A stretch of 64,000 bases of DNA from Pannonibacter indicus (GTDB lineage: Bacteria; Pseudomonadota; Alphaproteobacteria; Rhizobiales; Stappiaceae). The stretch covers positions 62,001-126,000 of the forward strand of contig NZ_LIPT01000008.1 of assembly GCF_001418225.1 (NCBI RefSeq), given 5' to 3'. How positions within the stretch are numbered: the first letter of the stretch is position 1; the number at the start of each line of letters is the position of its first letter. Below the pieces are notes generated by a model that searched no databases, was not told the origin of the DNA, and saw only the letters and a list, made by a program, of their open reading frames with translations. Made by a program: the position numbers and the translations under genes. Shown one piece after another: positions 33,408-42,963 of this stretch.

Positions 33408-35836
33408 GCCGCCGCGATACCGTTGAGGAACCGCTCCACTTCACTGCGCAGGTCCGTGGTGCGGGCGGCGAGCTTTTCGCTGGCTTCCAGCACCTGGCCT
33501 GAAACTTCGCTGGCCTGTTCCACGGTGGCAGACAGGGCGTTCATGTTGTCGCGCACGGCCTGCGTGCTTTCGGCGGCCTTCTGGACGTTGCCGGAGATTT
33601 CACCCGTTGCCGCCCCCTGCTGCGTCACGGCTCCTGCAATGGCCGTGGTGTAGCTGTTGACGTCCGACATGATACGGGCAATTCCCGCGATGGCATCGAC
33701 GGCGGCCCGGGTGGAATCCTGAATGGCGGAAATCTGTCCTGAGATTTCCTCGGTTGCCTTGGACGTCTGCGTCGCCAGTTCCTTCACCTCTGAGGCGACC
33801 ACCGCAAAGCCGCGGCCGGCTTCACCGGCACGGGCAGCTTCGATGGTGGCGTTCAGGGCCAGAAGGTTGGTCTGCTCGGCAATCGCGCGGATCAGGGTCA
33901 CGACCTCGCCAATGCGGTCGGCCGCTTCAGACAGGCTTTCGACCTTACGGTTGGTGTCGTCCACGGAGGCGGCTGCCATTTCAACAACCTGACTGGTGCG
34001 CTGAACCTGGGAGCCGATCTCGCCGATGGAGGCGGCCAGTTCCTCGGCGGCGCCTGCAACGCTTTCGACACTGTGGGCCGCAACGCCACTGACATCCAGC
34101 GTATCGCCGGCCTGGCGCGCGCTTTCGCCTGCAATCCCGGCCAGCGCCTGCGCAGTGCCTTCCATGCCGGACGCGGTTTCGCCCACAGCCGCCAGCGTTT
34201 CCTGCACCCGGTCCCGGAAGCTGGCAATCAGGGCCGTCATCCGTTCCTGCCGCTCCACCTGAGCGCGGGCTTCCTTCTCATTGGCCGCTTCAAGCCGCTG
34301 ACGCTCGAGAATATTGTCACGGAAGACACGGATGGTGCGCATCATGCCGCCGAATTCATCCCGGCGCGCCTCCTGCGACAGGTCAATATCCGTGCGCCCT
34401 TCCGCCAGCCGCTCCATCTGCACGCCAATGGCACGCAGCGGCCGGGTGATGAGCATGGCCAGCAGGACCGCAAGGCCGATGCCCGCGGCAATGGCAAGCG
34501 CGACCGCACCACCAATGGTGCCCAGAGCGCCATTGGCGGCGGAAAACGCAGCCTGGGACTGAGCGCTGGCAAGCTGGCTGATCTGCTGGCGCACATCTGC
34601 CGACAAGGCATCCAGTGCCGTGGCCGTTTCGGCCAGTTGCTGCAGGGCGCTGGTCAAGCTGGTAAATTCGGCCGCATAAACATCCACCTCGGCCGTAATC
34701 GCATCCACGGCGGGCTTGATTTCCGGAAAGGCCCCTGCGTCAGCAGCCAGCGTGTTGGCAAGGGTCCGCAGGGATTCCATCCGGTTCAGCACCGGATCGG
34801 GCTTGAACGGCCCATCTGCGGCCAGCGTTTCCATCGTGGCCGAGCGCAGCTCCAGCACGGCGCGGGTCAGCTTGTCCACGTTGCCCTTCACCATGTCTAC
34901 AATTCCAGCCCGGCTCTGGGCGGAAGCAGCCGACTTGCGGGCATCGTCCTGCACGGCATAAAGGCGCTGCTGCAGGCTGGAGGCCTGTTTGCGCACGTCT
35001 TCCAGCTCACCGGCCACAACAGCCACCGCCGCGCGGCGGCCCCACGGGTTGTCCATCGCGCCAAGCGGCTGCAGGCGGGAAGCAAAGGCTGTCAGCCCCT
35101 CGGTCAGAGCTGCCAGATCAGACGGCTCTATGCCGCTGCCTTTCACTTTTGCAATCACCCCGGCGCTATCCGTCAGGTTTCCACCAAGTGAGACGGCCTC
35201 GCCGATCAGGGCCAGATTTCCATCCCGGCCGGCACGCAGCAGTGTGATTTCGGCCAGAAGCAGATTTTCAAGAATAGCGGAGAGCGGCCGCACAACGCGG
35301 TCAGCCCGGTCACGTGTGCCGCCAGCCTTCTTGCTTTCGTCAATGGCGGCGCGCTGCGCCTGCTGCATCTGGTCACTGATCGAGGTTACCAGTGTGTCGA
35401 GCTTGCCTGCAGAAGCCGTCAGCCGCTCAAGCTGAGCCTGACGGGCAGCGATGGTACCGACCACTTCAGTAAAATTCGCCTGCAGCTCCGCGACAGCGCC
35501 CGATGCCGCCTGTGTCGCGGCACGGGCCTGGCCGTCAGTGAGACGGGACTGGAGCTGGATGAGCTGGCCCGCCAGTGCCGAAAGCCTGTCTTCTGCCGCT
35601 TGCGCAGCTTCCGGGGCAGGCGCTGCCAGATAGGCCTGACTGGCTGCCGACGCCTCCTGAAGCGCGGCAATCGACTCCGTTGCCAGACTGCTGACTGCCT
35701 GTTTGTCCTTGAGGTCCAGCACGGCCAGCGTGCCCGCGCCTCCAGCAAGACCTGTCAGGAGGATCATGGCGGCGAAACCGCCCGCCAGCTTGGTGGAAAC
35801 TTTCAGATGGGAAAAAAACCCGCGCAGCCCCGGCAT
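33404..35836 (-). CDS. Methyl-accepting chemotaxis protein (long helical sensor)
   Basis: An 810-residue chemoreceptor. A first transmembrane helix (~20-42) is followed by a ~400-residue, almost wholly helical periplasmic region, suggestive of an HBM-type (helical bimodular) sensor. A second helix (~445-467), a HAMP domain and a C-terminal signalling domain with the conserved hairpin tip ([20 protein letters not shown]) follow. It signals to CheA/CheW; the ligand is unknown. No C-terminal CheR-binding pentapeptide is present. The ATG at 35836 has GGGAG six bases upstream; the frame also opens with TTG at 35842. Its stop lies in repeat copy B. Confidence 0.93.
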   Translation of the reverse strand: MPGLRGFFSHLKVSTKLAGGFAAMILLTGLAGGAGTLAVLDLKDKQAVSSLATESIAALQEASAASQAYLAAPAPEAAQAAEDRLSALAGQLIQLQSRLTDGQARAATQAASGAVAELQANFTEVVGTIAARQAQLERLTASAGKLDTLVTSISDQMQQAQRAAIDESKKAGGTRDRADRVVRPLSAILENLLLAEITLLRAGRDGNLALIGEAVSLGGNLTDSAGVIAKVKGSGIEPSDLAALTEGLTAFASRLQPLGAMDNPWGRRAAVAVVAGELEDVRKQASSLQQRLYAVQDDARKSAASAQSRAGIVDMVKGNVDKLTRAVLELRSATMETLAADGPFKPDPVLNRMESLRTLANTLAADAGAFPEIKPAVDAITAEVDVYAAEFTSLTSALQQLAETATALDALSADVRQQISQLASAQSQAAFSAANGALGTIGGAVALAIAAGIGLAVLLAMLITRPLRAIGVQMERLAEGRTDIDLSQEARRDEFGGMMRTIRVFRDNILERQRLEAANEKEARAQVERQERMTALIASFRDRVQETLAAVGETASGMEGTAQALAGIAGESARQAGDTLDVSGVAAHSVESVAGAAEELAASIGEIGSQVQRTSQVVEMAAASVDDTNRKVESLSEAADRIGEVVTLIRAIAEQTNLLALNATIEAARAGEAGRGFAVVASEVKELATQTSKATEEISGQISAIQDSTRAAVDAIAGIARIMSDVNSYTTAIAGAVTQQGAATGEISGNVQKAAESTQAVRDNMNALSATVEQASEVSGQVLEASEKLAARTTDLRSEVERFLNGIAAA

Positions 35837-36053
35837 ATTCAACTCCCGTTACTCTTGCAGGAATTACGGGGCATCGGAATAAAAATTCAGTAAATTCCGC
35901 CAGGTTAAATAAATCAGGCCTTATGCGCAGCAGAGGGCACAGCTTTAAAACCGCACTCTTCAGCGGATTGACTCTGCTCCGAGCCCGGGGCGGCGCAGCC
36001 TCGACTCAAGAGCAGGCGCTTGCCCGAAATAAATAACGCAACAGGATTCTGAC

Positions 36054-36080
36054 GGCGGAAGGTTAGGAAGGCCTTCCGCC
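36054..36080 (-). terminator. Hairpin downstream of the secreted-protein gene
   Basis: GGCGGAAGG / CCTTCCGCC (9 bp) lies 31 bases past the stop of the gene at 36111. There is no T-tract, so termination is uncertain. Confidence 0.4.
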
Positions 36081-36110
36081 TGCCATTTCATGACCTCCCG
36101 CGAGGGAAGA

Positions 36111-36626
36111 TTACTGACCTGCGGCAGCGCCCAGTTCCGCCTTGATCGAGAAGGGCGTGCCATCCATCGACAGCACGATGTCATCGACCACCGGCTTGCC
36201 GTTCTCGACGATGACCTTGAACAGCGTCTCGTTATAGACCTGATATTCGGCCTCCTGACCGAAGCAGGTCACGGCCTGAAAACGGGCCTTCACATCTGTC
36301 ACGGCGCCCTGCGGCGGAGCGGCGGTGATCGTGATATTCTTCAGAGGACAGCCATCCTGACCGTTGACGATCACATCATAATCAAAGGGCGAGCCGCTCT
36401 CGCGGGCATATTCGCCCTGCATCGCCTTCTCGTAGCGGGCAGCAAAATCGGAGCTGAACAGCACTTTCAGCCGGCTGGCGTCAAAGATGTCCTGATACTC
36501 AGCCCCGCTCTCGGACCAATTCGCTTCCGTCAACTTCATGATCTCGCGCACGGGCGCGGTGGCATCGGCGGCAAGAACGGCCCCCGGCAGGACAAGCCCA
36601 ATTGTGAACACGGCTGTCTTCAGCAT
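36111..36626 (-). CDS. Exported protein of unknown function
   Basis: A 171-residue protein with a signal peptide (MLKTAVFTIGLVLPGAVLAA, cleavage near residue 20). The mature part has two cysteines that could pair (in GQDGCPLKN and VTCFGQE) and alternating strands ending SMDGTPFSIKAEL, compatible with a small DUF3828/NTF2-like periplasmic fold, though I cannot assign it. It sits between two chemoreceptor genes, divergent from the small gene at 36889. A GTG three codons upstream (36635) is an alternative start. Confidence 0.72.
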   Translation of the reverse strand: MLKTAVFTIGLVLPGAVLAADATAPVREIMKLTEANWSESGAEYQDIFDASRLKVLFSSDFAARYEKAMQGEYARESGSPFDYDVIVNGQDGCPLKNITITAAPPQGAVTDVKARFQAVTCFGQEAEYQVYNETLFKVIVENGKPVVDDIVLSMDGTPFSIKAELGAAAGQ

Positions 36627-36682
36627 TTCCGGCACTCACCCCATCTGGCGCACCCGGCCCCGCCGGGACTGCAGCATGTTTT

Positions 36683-36712
36683 AAAGCGGCAGAATCCCTG
36701 CCATGCCGCTTT
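36683..36712. repeat. Stand-alone hairpin between divergent genes
   Basis: AAAGCGGCA / TGCCGCTTT, a perfect 9-bp inverted repeat with a 12-base loop, sits where two genes diverge, so it is not a terminator for either. It could end a short transcript or be a protein-binding site. Confidence 0.4.
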
Positions 36713-36888
36713 CTCTCTCAGGCGATCATGTCAGCCTTGCGGCAAAGCGCAAGCCGGGAATGGACAGGCATTGATACTGATCCGGCAGGAGCTGACCGGG
36801 TGGATCCAGACAGGAGCGCAGACTCCCCTTGCCTGTCTTGAAGGAACGGGGTATAAGAACAAAAAGAGAACAAACCAGAGTCACTGAC

Positions 36889-37152
36889 ATGGACGGACAG
36901 ATGGATATCAGCATCACCCGCTTCGAAGTGGAAGACATTGCGCGCTATCTGCGGGCAACGCTCAATCAGGCCAGCCGCATCCGCAGCAACGCCCCGGCCG
37001 GAAGCTACCTCGACACAGTGCTCGCCCGTACCATTGAGGGGTTGGAGCTGGAACTGGCACAGCTGAAATTTTTACTGGCGGCCCCGGAGTTTCCGGTCCC
37101 AGCGGTGCAGCCATCCTCTGCCCCCATGACACGGATGCGCCGTGCGCAATAA
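36889..37152 (+). CDS. Small helical cytosolic protein
   Basis: An 87-residue protein, without signal peptide or membrane helix. Residues ~10-62 are predicted to form two amphipathic helices (VEDIARYLRATLNQASRIRS and VLARTIEGLELELAQLKFLL), ending in a Pro-rich tail. No family is recognised. It lies 150 bases before a chemoreceptor gene. The start could also be the ATG at 36901; neither has a strong ribosome site. Confidence 0.62.
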   Translation: MDGQMDISITRFEVEDIARYLRATLNQASRIRSNAPAGSYLDTVLARTIEGLELELAQLKFLLAAPEFPVPAVQPSSAPMTRMRRAQ

Positions 37153-37302
37153 ACTGTGGCAGCCCCGTCTTACGCTGAGGAATACTGGACTATATATTCA
37201 ATAGCCGACTACCGAATTTATATTTATTCCTGAAGGGTTACACTTTTTTCACCGCACACACGCAGAATTCTGGCACTTAATTCAATATGTCTGGAGCATT
37301 CC

Positions 37303-39336
37303 ATGTCACTGAAGGGCCGCATCTTCATTTCGGCGAGTGCCGTATTCATCATCGGGTTTGTCGTGGTCATCGCGGTGATCTCGGCAATGATGCAATCGTC
37401 TGCCCGCAGGTCAGGCGAAAAGCAGGTTGAACAGGCAACGCTGTCGCTTGCCACACAGGTCAGCAAGACCGTGGCCGAAGCTCAGCTGGCCGCACGCTCT
37501 GCCGCAGATGCGATGGAAGGCCTGCTCCATGCCGGAATCACGGACCGCAATGCCTATGGCGCGGTCATGCAGCAGATCATTGCCCGCAACCCGCAGTTTG
37601 TCGGCGGCGGCGCCATCCTGGAACCCGATCTCGCCGGCCTTGATGCGGACAACAAGGGAACAGGCTTCTCGGACGGGAACGGCCGTTTCATTCCCTATTT
37701 CTATCATGCGGACGGCAAGGTGGCGATGGAGCCGCTGATCTTTGGCGGCGACAGCGGATCGGAGGACTGGTACGACAAGCCCCGCCAGCTGCGGCAGGAC
37801 ACGGTGACCGAGCCCTATCTCTACCCGGTCAACAACGTTGATGTCCTCATGGCCACCGCGTCTTCTCCCATCATCGATGTCAGGGGCAGCGGCGCAGGCG
37901 GCGCCACCATCGACGTGTCTCTGGAAGGACTGCAGAAGCAGGTCGCCTCCTTCGATCCCTACAAGACAGGCTACGTCGGCCTGATCAGCGAGGGCGGCGT
38001 CTGGGTTTCTCATCCCGACAGCAGCCTGCTGGGCAAGACGGCGGACCAGAGCCTAATCTCCCGCCTTTCGCAGGTGCAGGACGGCATCAGCATGAAGGAG
38101 ACGGATGGCGTCTATGAAGCAATCCGCGCCATTCCGCTGGTCAACACCAGCCAGAAGTGGTTCGTCATCCTTACCGTTGAGGAAAGCGAGCTGCTGGCTG
38201 CCGCCATCACCACCCGCAACACCGCCATCATCCTGGCTCTGGTCATTCTGGCGGCGGGCACGGCATTGATGTGGCTGCTGGGCGGCAATATCTCCCGCCC
38301 CATTTCCCAGCTCACCCAGCGCATGCGTGCCCTTGCGGCCGGGGATGTGGACAGCCCCGTTGCACACCGGGAGCGGAAGGACGAGATCGGCATGATGGCC
38401 GGCGCCCTCGGCGTTTTCGTGGAAAATGCGATTGAACGGGTGAAGCTCCAGGGCGAAAGCGAAGCAGCGCAGCAGGCGCGCCTTGCCCGGCAGGAGCATG
38501 TCGAGGCGCTCATCCAGGACTTTGAGGCAGAGGTCCGCCAGGCCATTTCCGAGGTATCGGCCAACTCGGGCCGGATGGAACAAACGGCAGGTGCACTGAC
38601 CTCGATTGCCCAGGCGACCTCCAGCAAGGTTTCCACCGTGGCTGCCTCCTCTGAAACGGCCCAGATCAGCGTTCAGACGGTTGCCTCTGCGGCGGAGGAG
38701 CTGTCCGCTTCCATCGGCGAAATCAGCCGCCAGGTGGAGCAGACCAAGGGCGTGGTGGAAGCTGCGGCCCGCGCTGCCGCCCTCTCCAACGAGCGGGTTG
38801 GGAGCCTTGACACCGCGGCCCAGAAGATCGGCGAAGTGGTGCAGCTCATTCAGGCCATTGCCGAGCAGACCAATCTTCTGGCCCTCAACGCCACCATCGA
38901 GGCGGCCCGTGCGGGCGAAGCCGGGCGGGGCTTTGCAGTTGTGGCGGCGGAGGTGAAGGAACTCGCCAACCAGACCGCGAAGGCGACCGAGGAAATCTCG
39001 TCGCAGATCAGCGGCATCCAGTCGTCCACCCGCGAGGCGGTTGGCTCGATCCAGGAAATTGCCGAGACCATGAGTGAGGTTAACCAGTTCACCACCACCA
39101 TCGCCGATGCCATTTCCCAGCAGGGAGAGGCAACGCGTGAAATCACGGTCAACGTTCAGCGCGCCGCAGATTGCACCAGCGACATGAGCGGCAGTGTCGG
39201 CAATGTGATGCAGTCGGCCCAGGAGACCAGCGGTTCGGCCAGCGATGTTCTGCAGGCCTCGCAGGATGTGACCCGTCAGGCGGCAAAGCTGGAAGAGACA
39301 ATAGCGAGCTTCCTGCAGCGCGTGCGCGCCGCCTGA
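37303..39336 (+). CDS. Methyl-accepting chemotaxis protein with dCache-type sensor
   Basis: A 677-residue receptor. The first transmembrane helix is ~9-31. A periplasmic double-Cache domain (~40-290) has the usual landmarks: [19 protein letters not shown], the DWYDKPRQL segment before the ligand pocket and [20 protein letters not shown]. The second helix is ~305-330, then HAMP ([17 protein letters not shown]) and the signalling domain with hairpin tip [20 protein letters not shown]. dCache receptors often bind amino acids or amines; the DxxxD-type motif is not clear enough to name the ligand. No CheR pentapeptide ends the protein. A terminator follows. Confidence 0.94.
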   Translation: MSLKGRIFISASAVFIIGFVVVIAVISAMMQSSARRSGEKQVEQATLSLATQVSKTVAEAQLAARSAADAMEGLLHAGITDRNAYGAVMQQIIARNPQFVGGGAILEPDLAGLDADNKGTGFSDGNGRFIPYFYHADGKVAMEPLIFGGDSGSEDWYDKPRQLRQDTVTEPYLYPVNNVDVLMATASSPIIDVRGSGAGGATIDVSLEGLQKQVASFDPYKTGYVGLISEGGVWVSHPDSSLLGKTADQSLISRLSQVQDGISMKETDGVYEAIRAIPLVNTSQKWFVILTVEESELLAAAITTRNTAIILALVILAAGTALMWLLGGNISRPISQLTQRMRALAAGDVDSPVAHRERKDEIGMMAGALGVFVENAIERVKLQGESEAAQQARLARQEHVEALIQDFEAEVRQAISEVSANSGRMEQTAGALTSIAQATSSKVSTVAASSETAQISVQTVASAAEELSASIGEISRQVEQTKGVVEAAARAAALSNERVGSLDTAAQKIGEVVQLIQAIAEQTNLLALNATIEAARAGEAGRGFAVVAAEVKELANQTAKATEEISSQISGIQSSTREAVGSIQEIAETMSEVNQFTTTIADAISQQGEATREITVNVQRAADCTSDMSGSVGNVMQSAQETSGSASDVLQASQDVTRQAAKLEETIASFLQRVRAA

Positions 39337-39362
39337 CAGGCAACAACCGTCATAAGGAACCG

Positions 39363-39386
39363 AAGGGGCGCTGCGGCGCCCCTTTT
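39363..39386 (+). terminator. Terminator of the dCache chemoreceptor gene
   Basis: GGGGCGC / GCGCCCC with a 4-base loop is followed by TTTT. Confidence 0.85.
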
Positions 39387-39432
39387 CATGTCAGAGGAGC
39401 GAGCTCTGGCGTGTCAGGCCTTGAGAATGCTC

Positions 39433-40920
39433 TCAGGCTGCCGCTTCCGCATCGCCCGGTGCTGTCTGCCAGCCCAGATCCGTCAGCGTGACAATGCGGT
39501 TGCCGCGCATGTCGGTGGCACAGAGCAGGAAGCCCCGCTCCTCCATATGGGCCAGCAGCCAGCGGGCACGGCCCGGCGAGCGGGTGCCATAGGCCTTGGC
39601 GATTTCCGCATTCGGCGGGCATGGCGCCTTGGCGAGAGCCGCCTTGGCCAGCAGCAGATAGACCCCGCGCATGTCCTCCGGCAGTTCCGCGGCAATCAGC
39701 GCTGCCCGCTCCCAGTCATTGGTGTCCACCTCGCCGCTGTGGACGCCCGCACGGGCCACCGACAGCTTCTCGCGGAAGACGGAGAGATCCGGCACGCCGC
39801 CGGGCACCTTGGCGATACGGCAGCGGACCTGAAAGTCCTGATAAAGCGCCGCCACCGGCTGGAAGGCCGCCTCGGGCTCAGCCAGAATTGCCGTCATGAT
39901 TTCGTCGATTGCCGCATCCCGCTCGGCCGTGTCCACCGGCGGTTCGTCCGGCTGCGGTGCGGGCTGGTTGCGAGCGCTTTCCATGCGGCCCGCAGCCGAC
40001 AGCTGCGTCAGGATCTCCGCCGTCGAAACCGGCTCCGGCGCACGCGGGCGGATGCGCAAGGCCTCATCCGGCATGGGCGTGAAGATCAGATCCTTGGCGT
40101 CTTCCGCCGGCTTGTCTGGCAGCGGCGTCAGCTTCGGCCCGCCGCCACGGCCGGAGGTCTCCACCGGCCCGATGCGCACCGGCACCGGACGGCGCGACAT
40201 GGCAGGCCCCAAGGCAATGAAATGCCCCCGGTCGAGATTGCGGAAGGCTTCCGCCTGCCGCCGTTCCATGCCGAGGAGATCGGCCGCGCGGGCCATGTCG
40301 ATGTCCAGGAAGGTGCGGCCCATCAGGAAGTTGGAAGCCTCCGCCGCCACGTTCTTGGCAAGCTTGGCGAGGCGCTGCGTGGCAATGATGCCGGCCAGCC
40401 CGCGCTTGCGGCCGCGGCACATGAGGTTGGTCATTGCGGTCAGCGAGCGGCGGCGCGCCTCTTCACTCACTTCACCGGCAGCCGCAGGGGCAAAAAGCTG
40501 CGCCTCGTCCACCACCACCAGCATCGGATACCACTGGTCACGGTCCGCATCGAACAAGCCGTCAAGGAACGTTGCAGCCGCCTTCATCTGCCGGTCGGCG
40601 TCCAGACTTTCCAGATTGAGCACGACGGAAACCCGGTGTGCGCGCACGCGGGCAGCGATCATCTGCAGGTCGCGCTCGGTTCCGGCGGCATCCACCACAA
40701 CATGGCCGAATTTCTCGGCAAGGCTGACGAAGTCGCCCTCCGGATCGATGATCGCCTGCTGCACCCAGCTGGCGGACTGTTCGAGAAGACGGCGCAGAAG
40801 ATGCGATTTGCCAGAGCCGGAGTTGCCCTGCACCAGCAGGCGCGTTGCGAGCAGTTCTTCCAGATCCATCAGCGCCTTTGCGCCGCCTGACATTTCGCCG
40901 ATATCGATGCTGACCGTCAT
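39433..40920 (-). CDS. HerA/DUF87-type ATP-binding protein
   Basis: A 495-residue soluble ATPase. Walker A (GNSGSGKS) is at 32-39 and Walker B (VVVDEAQLF) near 133-141. The segment IIATQRLAKLAKNV is the sensor-like region usual in HerA-type hexameric translocases. The last ~150 residues include a winged-helix-like part (NAEIAKAYGTRSPGRARWLL). It is a different gene from the YjgR-like ATPase at 1185, with little similarity beyond the core. No nuclease partner is adjacent. The ribosome site ACGGGGA directly precedes the ATG. DNA handling is the expected role by fold, not shown. Confidence 0.85.
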   Translation of the reverse strand: MTVSIDIGEMSGGAKALMDLEELLATRLLVQGNSGSGKSHLLRRLLEQSASWVQQAIIDPEGDFVSLAEKFGHVVVDAAGTERDLQMIAARVRAHRVSVVLNLESLDADRQMKAAATFLDGLFDADRDQWYPMLVVVDEAQLFAPAAAGEVSEEARRRSLTAMTNLMCRGRKRGLAGIIATQRLAKLAKNVAAEASNFLMGRTFLDIDMARAADLLGMERRQAEAFRNLDRGHFIALGPAMSRRPVPVRIGPVETSGRGGGPKLTPLPDKPAEDAKDLIFTPMPDEALRIRPRAPEPVSTAEILTQLSAAGRMESARNQPAPQPDEPPVDTAERDAAIDEIMTAILAEPEAAFQPVAALYQDFQVRCRIAKVPGGVPDLSVFREKLSVARAGVHSGEVDTNDWERAALIAAELPEDMRGVYLLLAKAALAKAPCPPNAEIAKAYGTRSPGRARWLLAHMEERGFLLCATDMRGNRIVTLTDLGWQTAPGDAEAAA

Positions 40921-41076
40921 TCCCCGTCCCGTGCCGCTGAAATCCGGTTAGGTCTACAGACCTCGGGCATGGCATTGCCGCCGCCTGAGACTTGCCGGTC
41001 AAACCCGGCCGTCCGGCGGTACTCCCTCAAGGTGGGCAAGGTCAATGCTCTGCGCCGCAAACATAGCGATTTTCAG

Positions 41077-41101
41077 GCGGGGGTGAAGCCGTTTCCCCCG
41101 C
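41077..41101 (-). terminator. Possible terminator of the guanidine operon
   Basis: GCGGGGG / CCCCCGC lies about 60 bases past the atzF stop. The tract after it on the minus strand is only weakly T-rich. Confidence 0.4.
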
Positions 41102-41163
41102 TCTTCTGCGATCGCCTTGTGGACGAGCGGCAGCAAGTCCCTGCCCTTCTGCCGCTCCTGCGT

Positions 41164-42963
41164 TCAATTTCGCTGCGCGATATAGGCCCGCCAGCCGCCG
41201 AGGCTGGTGATCTCCTGCGCTCCGGCCACGGCATGGCTCTCGCACAGGAAGCCGGAGACGGCACTGCCGTCATCCAGCGTCACCTTGCCAATGCCGAGCG
41301 GTGCCGGGATTTTCTGGACGAACCGGCCAAAAGCCTCCGGCGTCACCTTCCACACTTCCACCTCAAGCCCGCTTCCTGCAAAGCCCGGCTCGCGGATTAG
41401 CCCTGGCTTCGGCGGCGTGGTGCCCGGCAGCACGAAGAGGCGGTAGTCGCCCGCCGTGCGGCAGGTTTTCACCAGCTTGCCGCCCGCACCGGTCAGCTCG
41501 TGATTGAGCGGCATGCCGCTCAGATGCGCGCCAACCACCACAACCGGCACCAGCCCGTCATCGGGCTCCGGCACGCGGCTGGCCTGAGGCAGCTCCGCCG
41601 TCTTGTCCTTGCCCATGCCGCAGGCAGCTGCCCGGTGCAGGGCATCGGCGAAGGGAGCGAGCGCATCATCGCTGAAGGCAGGACCGAACAGGGTCACCCC
41701 GCCCGGCAGGCCATCCGGGCCGAACCCGGCCGGCACGGCAATGGCGGCATAGCCGAAGAGATTGGCAAAGTTGGTGTAGCGGCCAAAGTGGCTGTTTCTG
41801 GTGACAGGATCAGCCAGCATCTCCTCGACCGTATAGATCGTGGGCGAGGTCGGCAGCATCAGCACATCCACCTTCGCCCACTCGGCCAGCGTCTTCTGGC
41901 GCAGGTGGCCCAGCCTGTACTGCCCCTCGAAGGCAGCAACCGCATCATAGGCCCTCGCCCCTTCAATGATTGCGCGCACCGTGGGGTCGAAGTCAGCGGC
42001 ATTCGTGGCGAAGAAATCCTTCACCGCCGCCAGCCGCTCCGCCACCCAGGGGCCGTTGTAGAGCAGCTCCGCCGCCTGCCGGAACGGCGCATAATCGAAA
42101 GGCACGATGGTTGCCCCCAGCCCCCGCGCCCGCTCGATGGCCGCATCATAAAGCGCTTCGACGCTGGCATTGCCGAAAAACTCCCGCTCTGGACCTGAGA
42201 GCACACCAACTCTTATCCCGGAGACGGGCAGGCTCACAGGCTCTGCCTTGCGGGAATAGGGGTCGCCCGCGTCAAAGCCATCCATCACCTTGCGGATGGC
42301 AACGCCATCGCCCACAGTCGCGGCAAACACCGACACCACATCCACGCTGCGGCAGGCGGGCACGACGCCCGTGTTGGGCACCAGTCCCGGCGTCGGCTTG
42401 ATGTCGGCGAGATTGTTGAAGGCCGCAGGCACGCGGCCAGATCCTGCCGTATCCGTGCCAAGTGCAAAACTGACAAGCCCCGCCGCCGTGGCAACCGCCG
42501 AACCGGAAGAAGAGCCGCCGGAGACATAGTCCTTGTTGAAGACGCAGCGCGGTGCCCCGTGCGGAGAGCGGGTGCCGTTGAGCCCGGTGGCGAACTGGTC
42601 AAGATTGGTCTTGCCCACCACCAGAGCCCCCGCAGCCTTCAGCCGCGCCACCGCCACCGCATCCGCCTCCGGCAGATAGGCATAGGCCGGGCAGCCTGCT
42701 GTCACCGGCAGGCCTGCCACATCGATATTGTCCTTCACCGCAAAGGGAATTCCCCAGAGTGGCAGGCTGTTGGGCTCCGGCGCCCGCGCCATCAGCGCCA
42801 TGGCGGCGGCCCGAAGATCCTCGTCCTTCGCACGCGTGATGAAGACTGCCGGGTCATCACAGGCATTGCACCGGGCAATCACCTCTTCCACCAGAGCGAG
42901 CGGCGTCAGGCCATTCTGATAGGCTGCCCGCAGGGAGGCAAGGTCAAGCATCACCGGGATCAT
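41164..42963 (-). CDS. atzF: allophanate hydrolase
   Basis: AtzF splits allophanate to two CO2 and two NH3, the last step of the pathway. The 599-residue protein has an N-terminal amidase-signature domain with the Ser-Ser-Lys triad readable as K77 (AVKDNIDV), S152 (GGSSSGS) and the nucleophile S175 ([10 protein letters not shown]). A ~150-residue C-terminal domain, typical of allophanate hydrolases ([20 protein letters not shown], ending [13 protein letters not shown]), follows. Its start overlaps the carboxylase stop by four bases. It is the last gene of the riboswitch-controlled operon. Confidence 0.96.
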   Translation of the reverse strand: MIPVMLDLASLRAAYQNGLTPLALVEEVIARCNACDDPAVFITRAKDEDLRAAAMALMARAPEPNSLPLWGIPFAVKDNIDVAGLPVTAGCPAYAYLPEADAVAVARLKAAGALVVGKTNLDQFATGLNGTRSPHGAPRCVFNKDYVSGGSSSGSAVATAAGLVSFALGTDTAGSGRVPAAFNNLADIKPTPGLVPNTGVVPACRSVDVVSVFAATVGDGVAIRKVMDGFDAGDPYSRKAEPVSLPVSGIRVGVLSGPEREFFGNASVEALYDAAIERARGLGATIVPFDYAPFRQAAELLYNGPWVAERLAAVKDFFATNAADFDPTVRAIIEGARAYDAVAAFEGQYRLGHLRQKTLAEWAKVDVLMLPTSPTIYTVEEMLADPVTRNSHFGRYTNFANLFGYAAIAVPAGFGPDGLPGGVTLFGPAFSDDALAPFADALHRAAACGMGKDKTAELPQASRVPEPDDGLVPVVVVGAHLSGMPLNHELTGAGGKLVKTCRTAGDYRLFVLPGTTPPKPGLIREPGFAGSGLEVEVWKVTPEAFGRFVQKIPAPLGIGKVTLDDGSAVSGFLCESHAVAGAQEITSLGGWRAYIAQRN

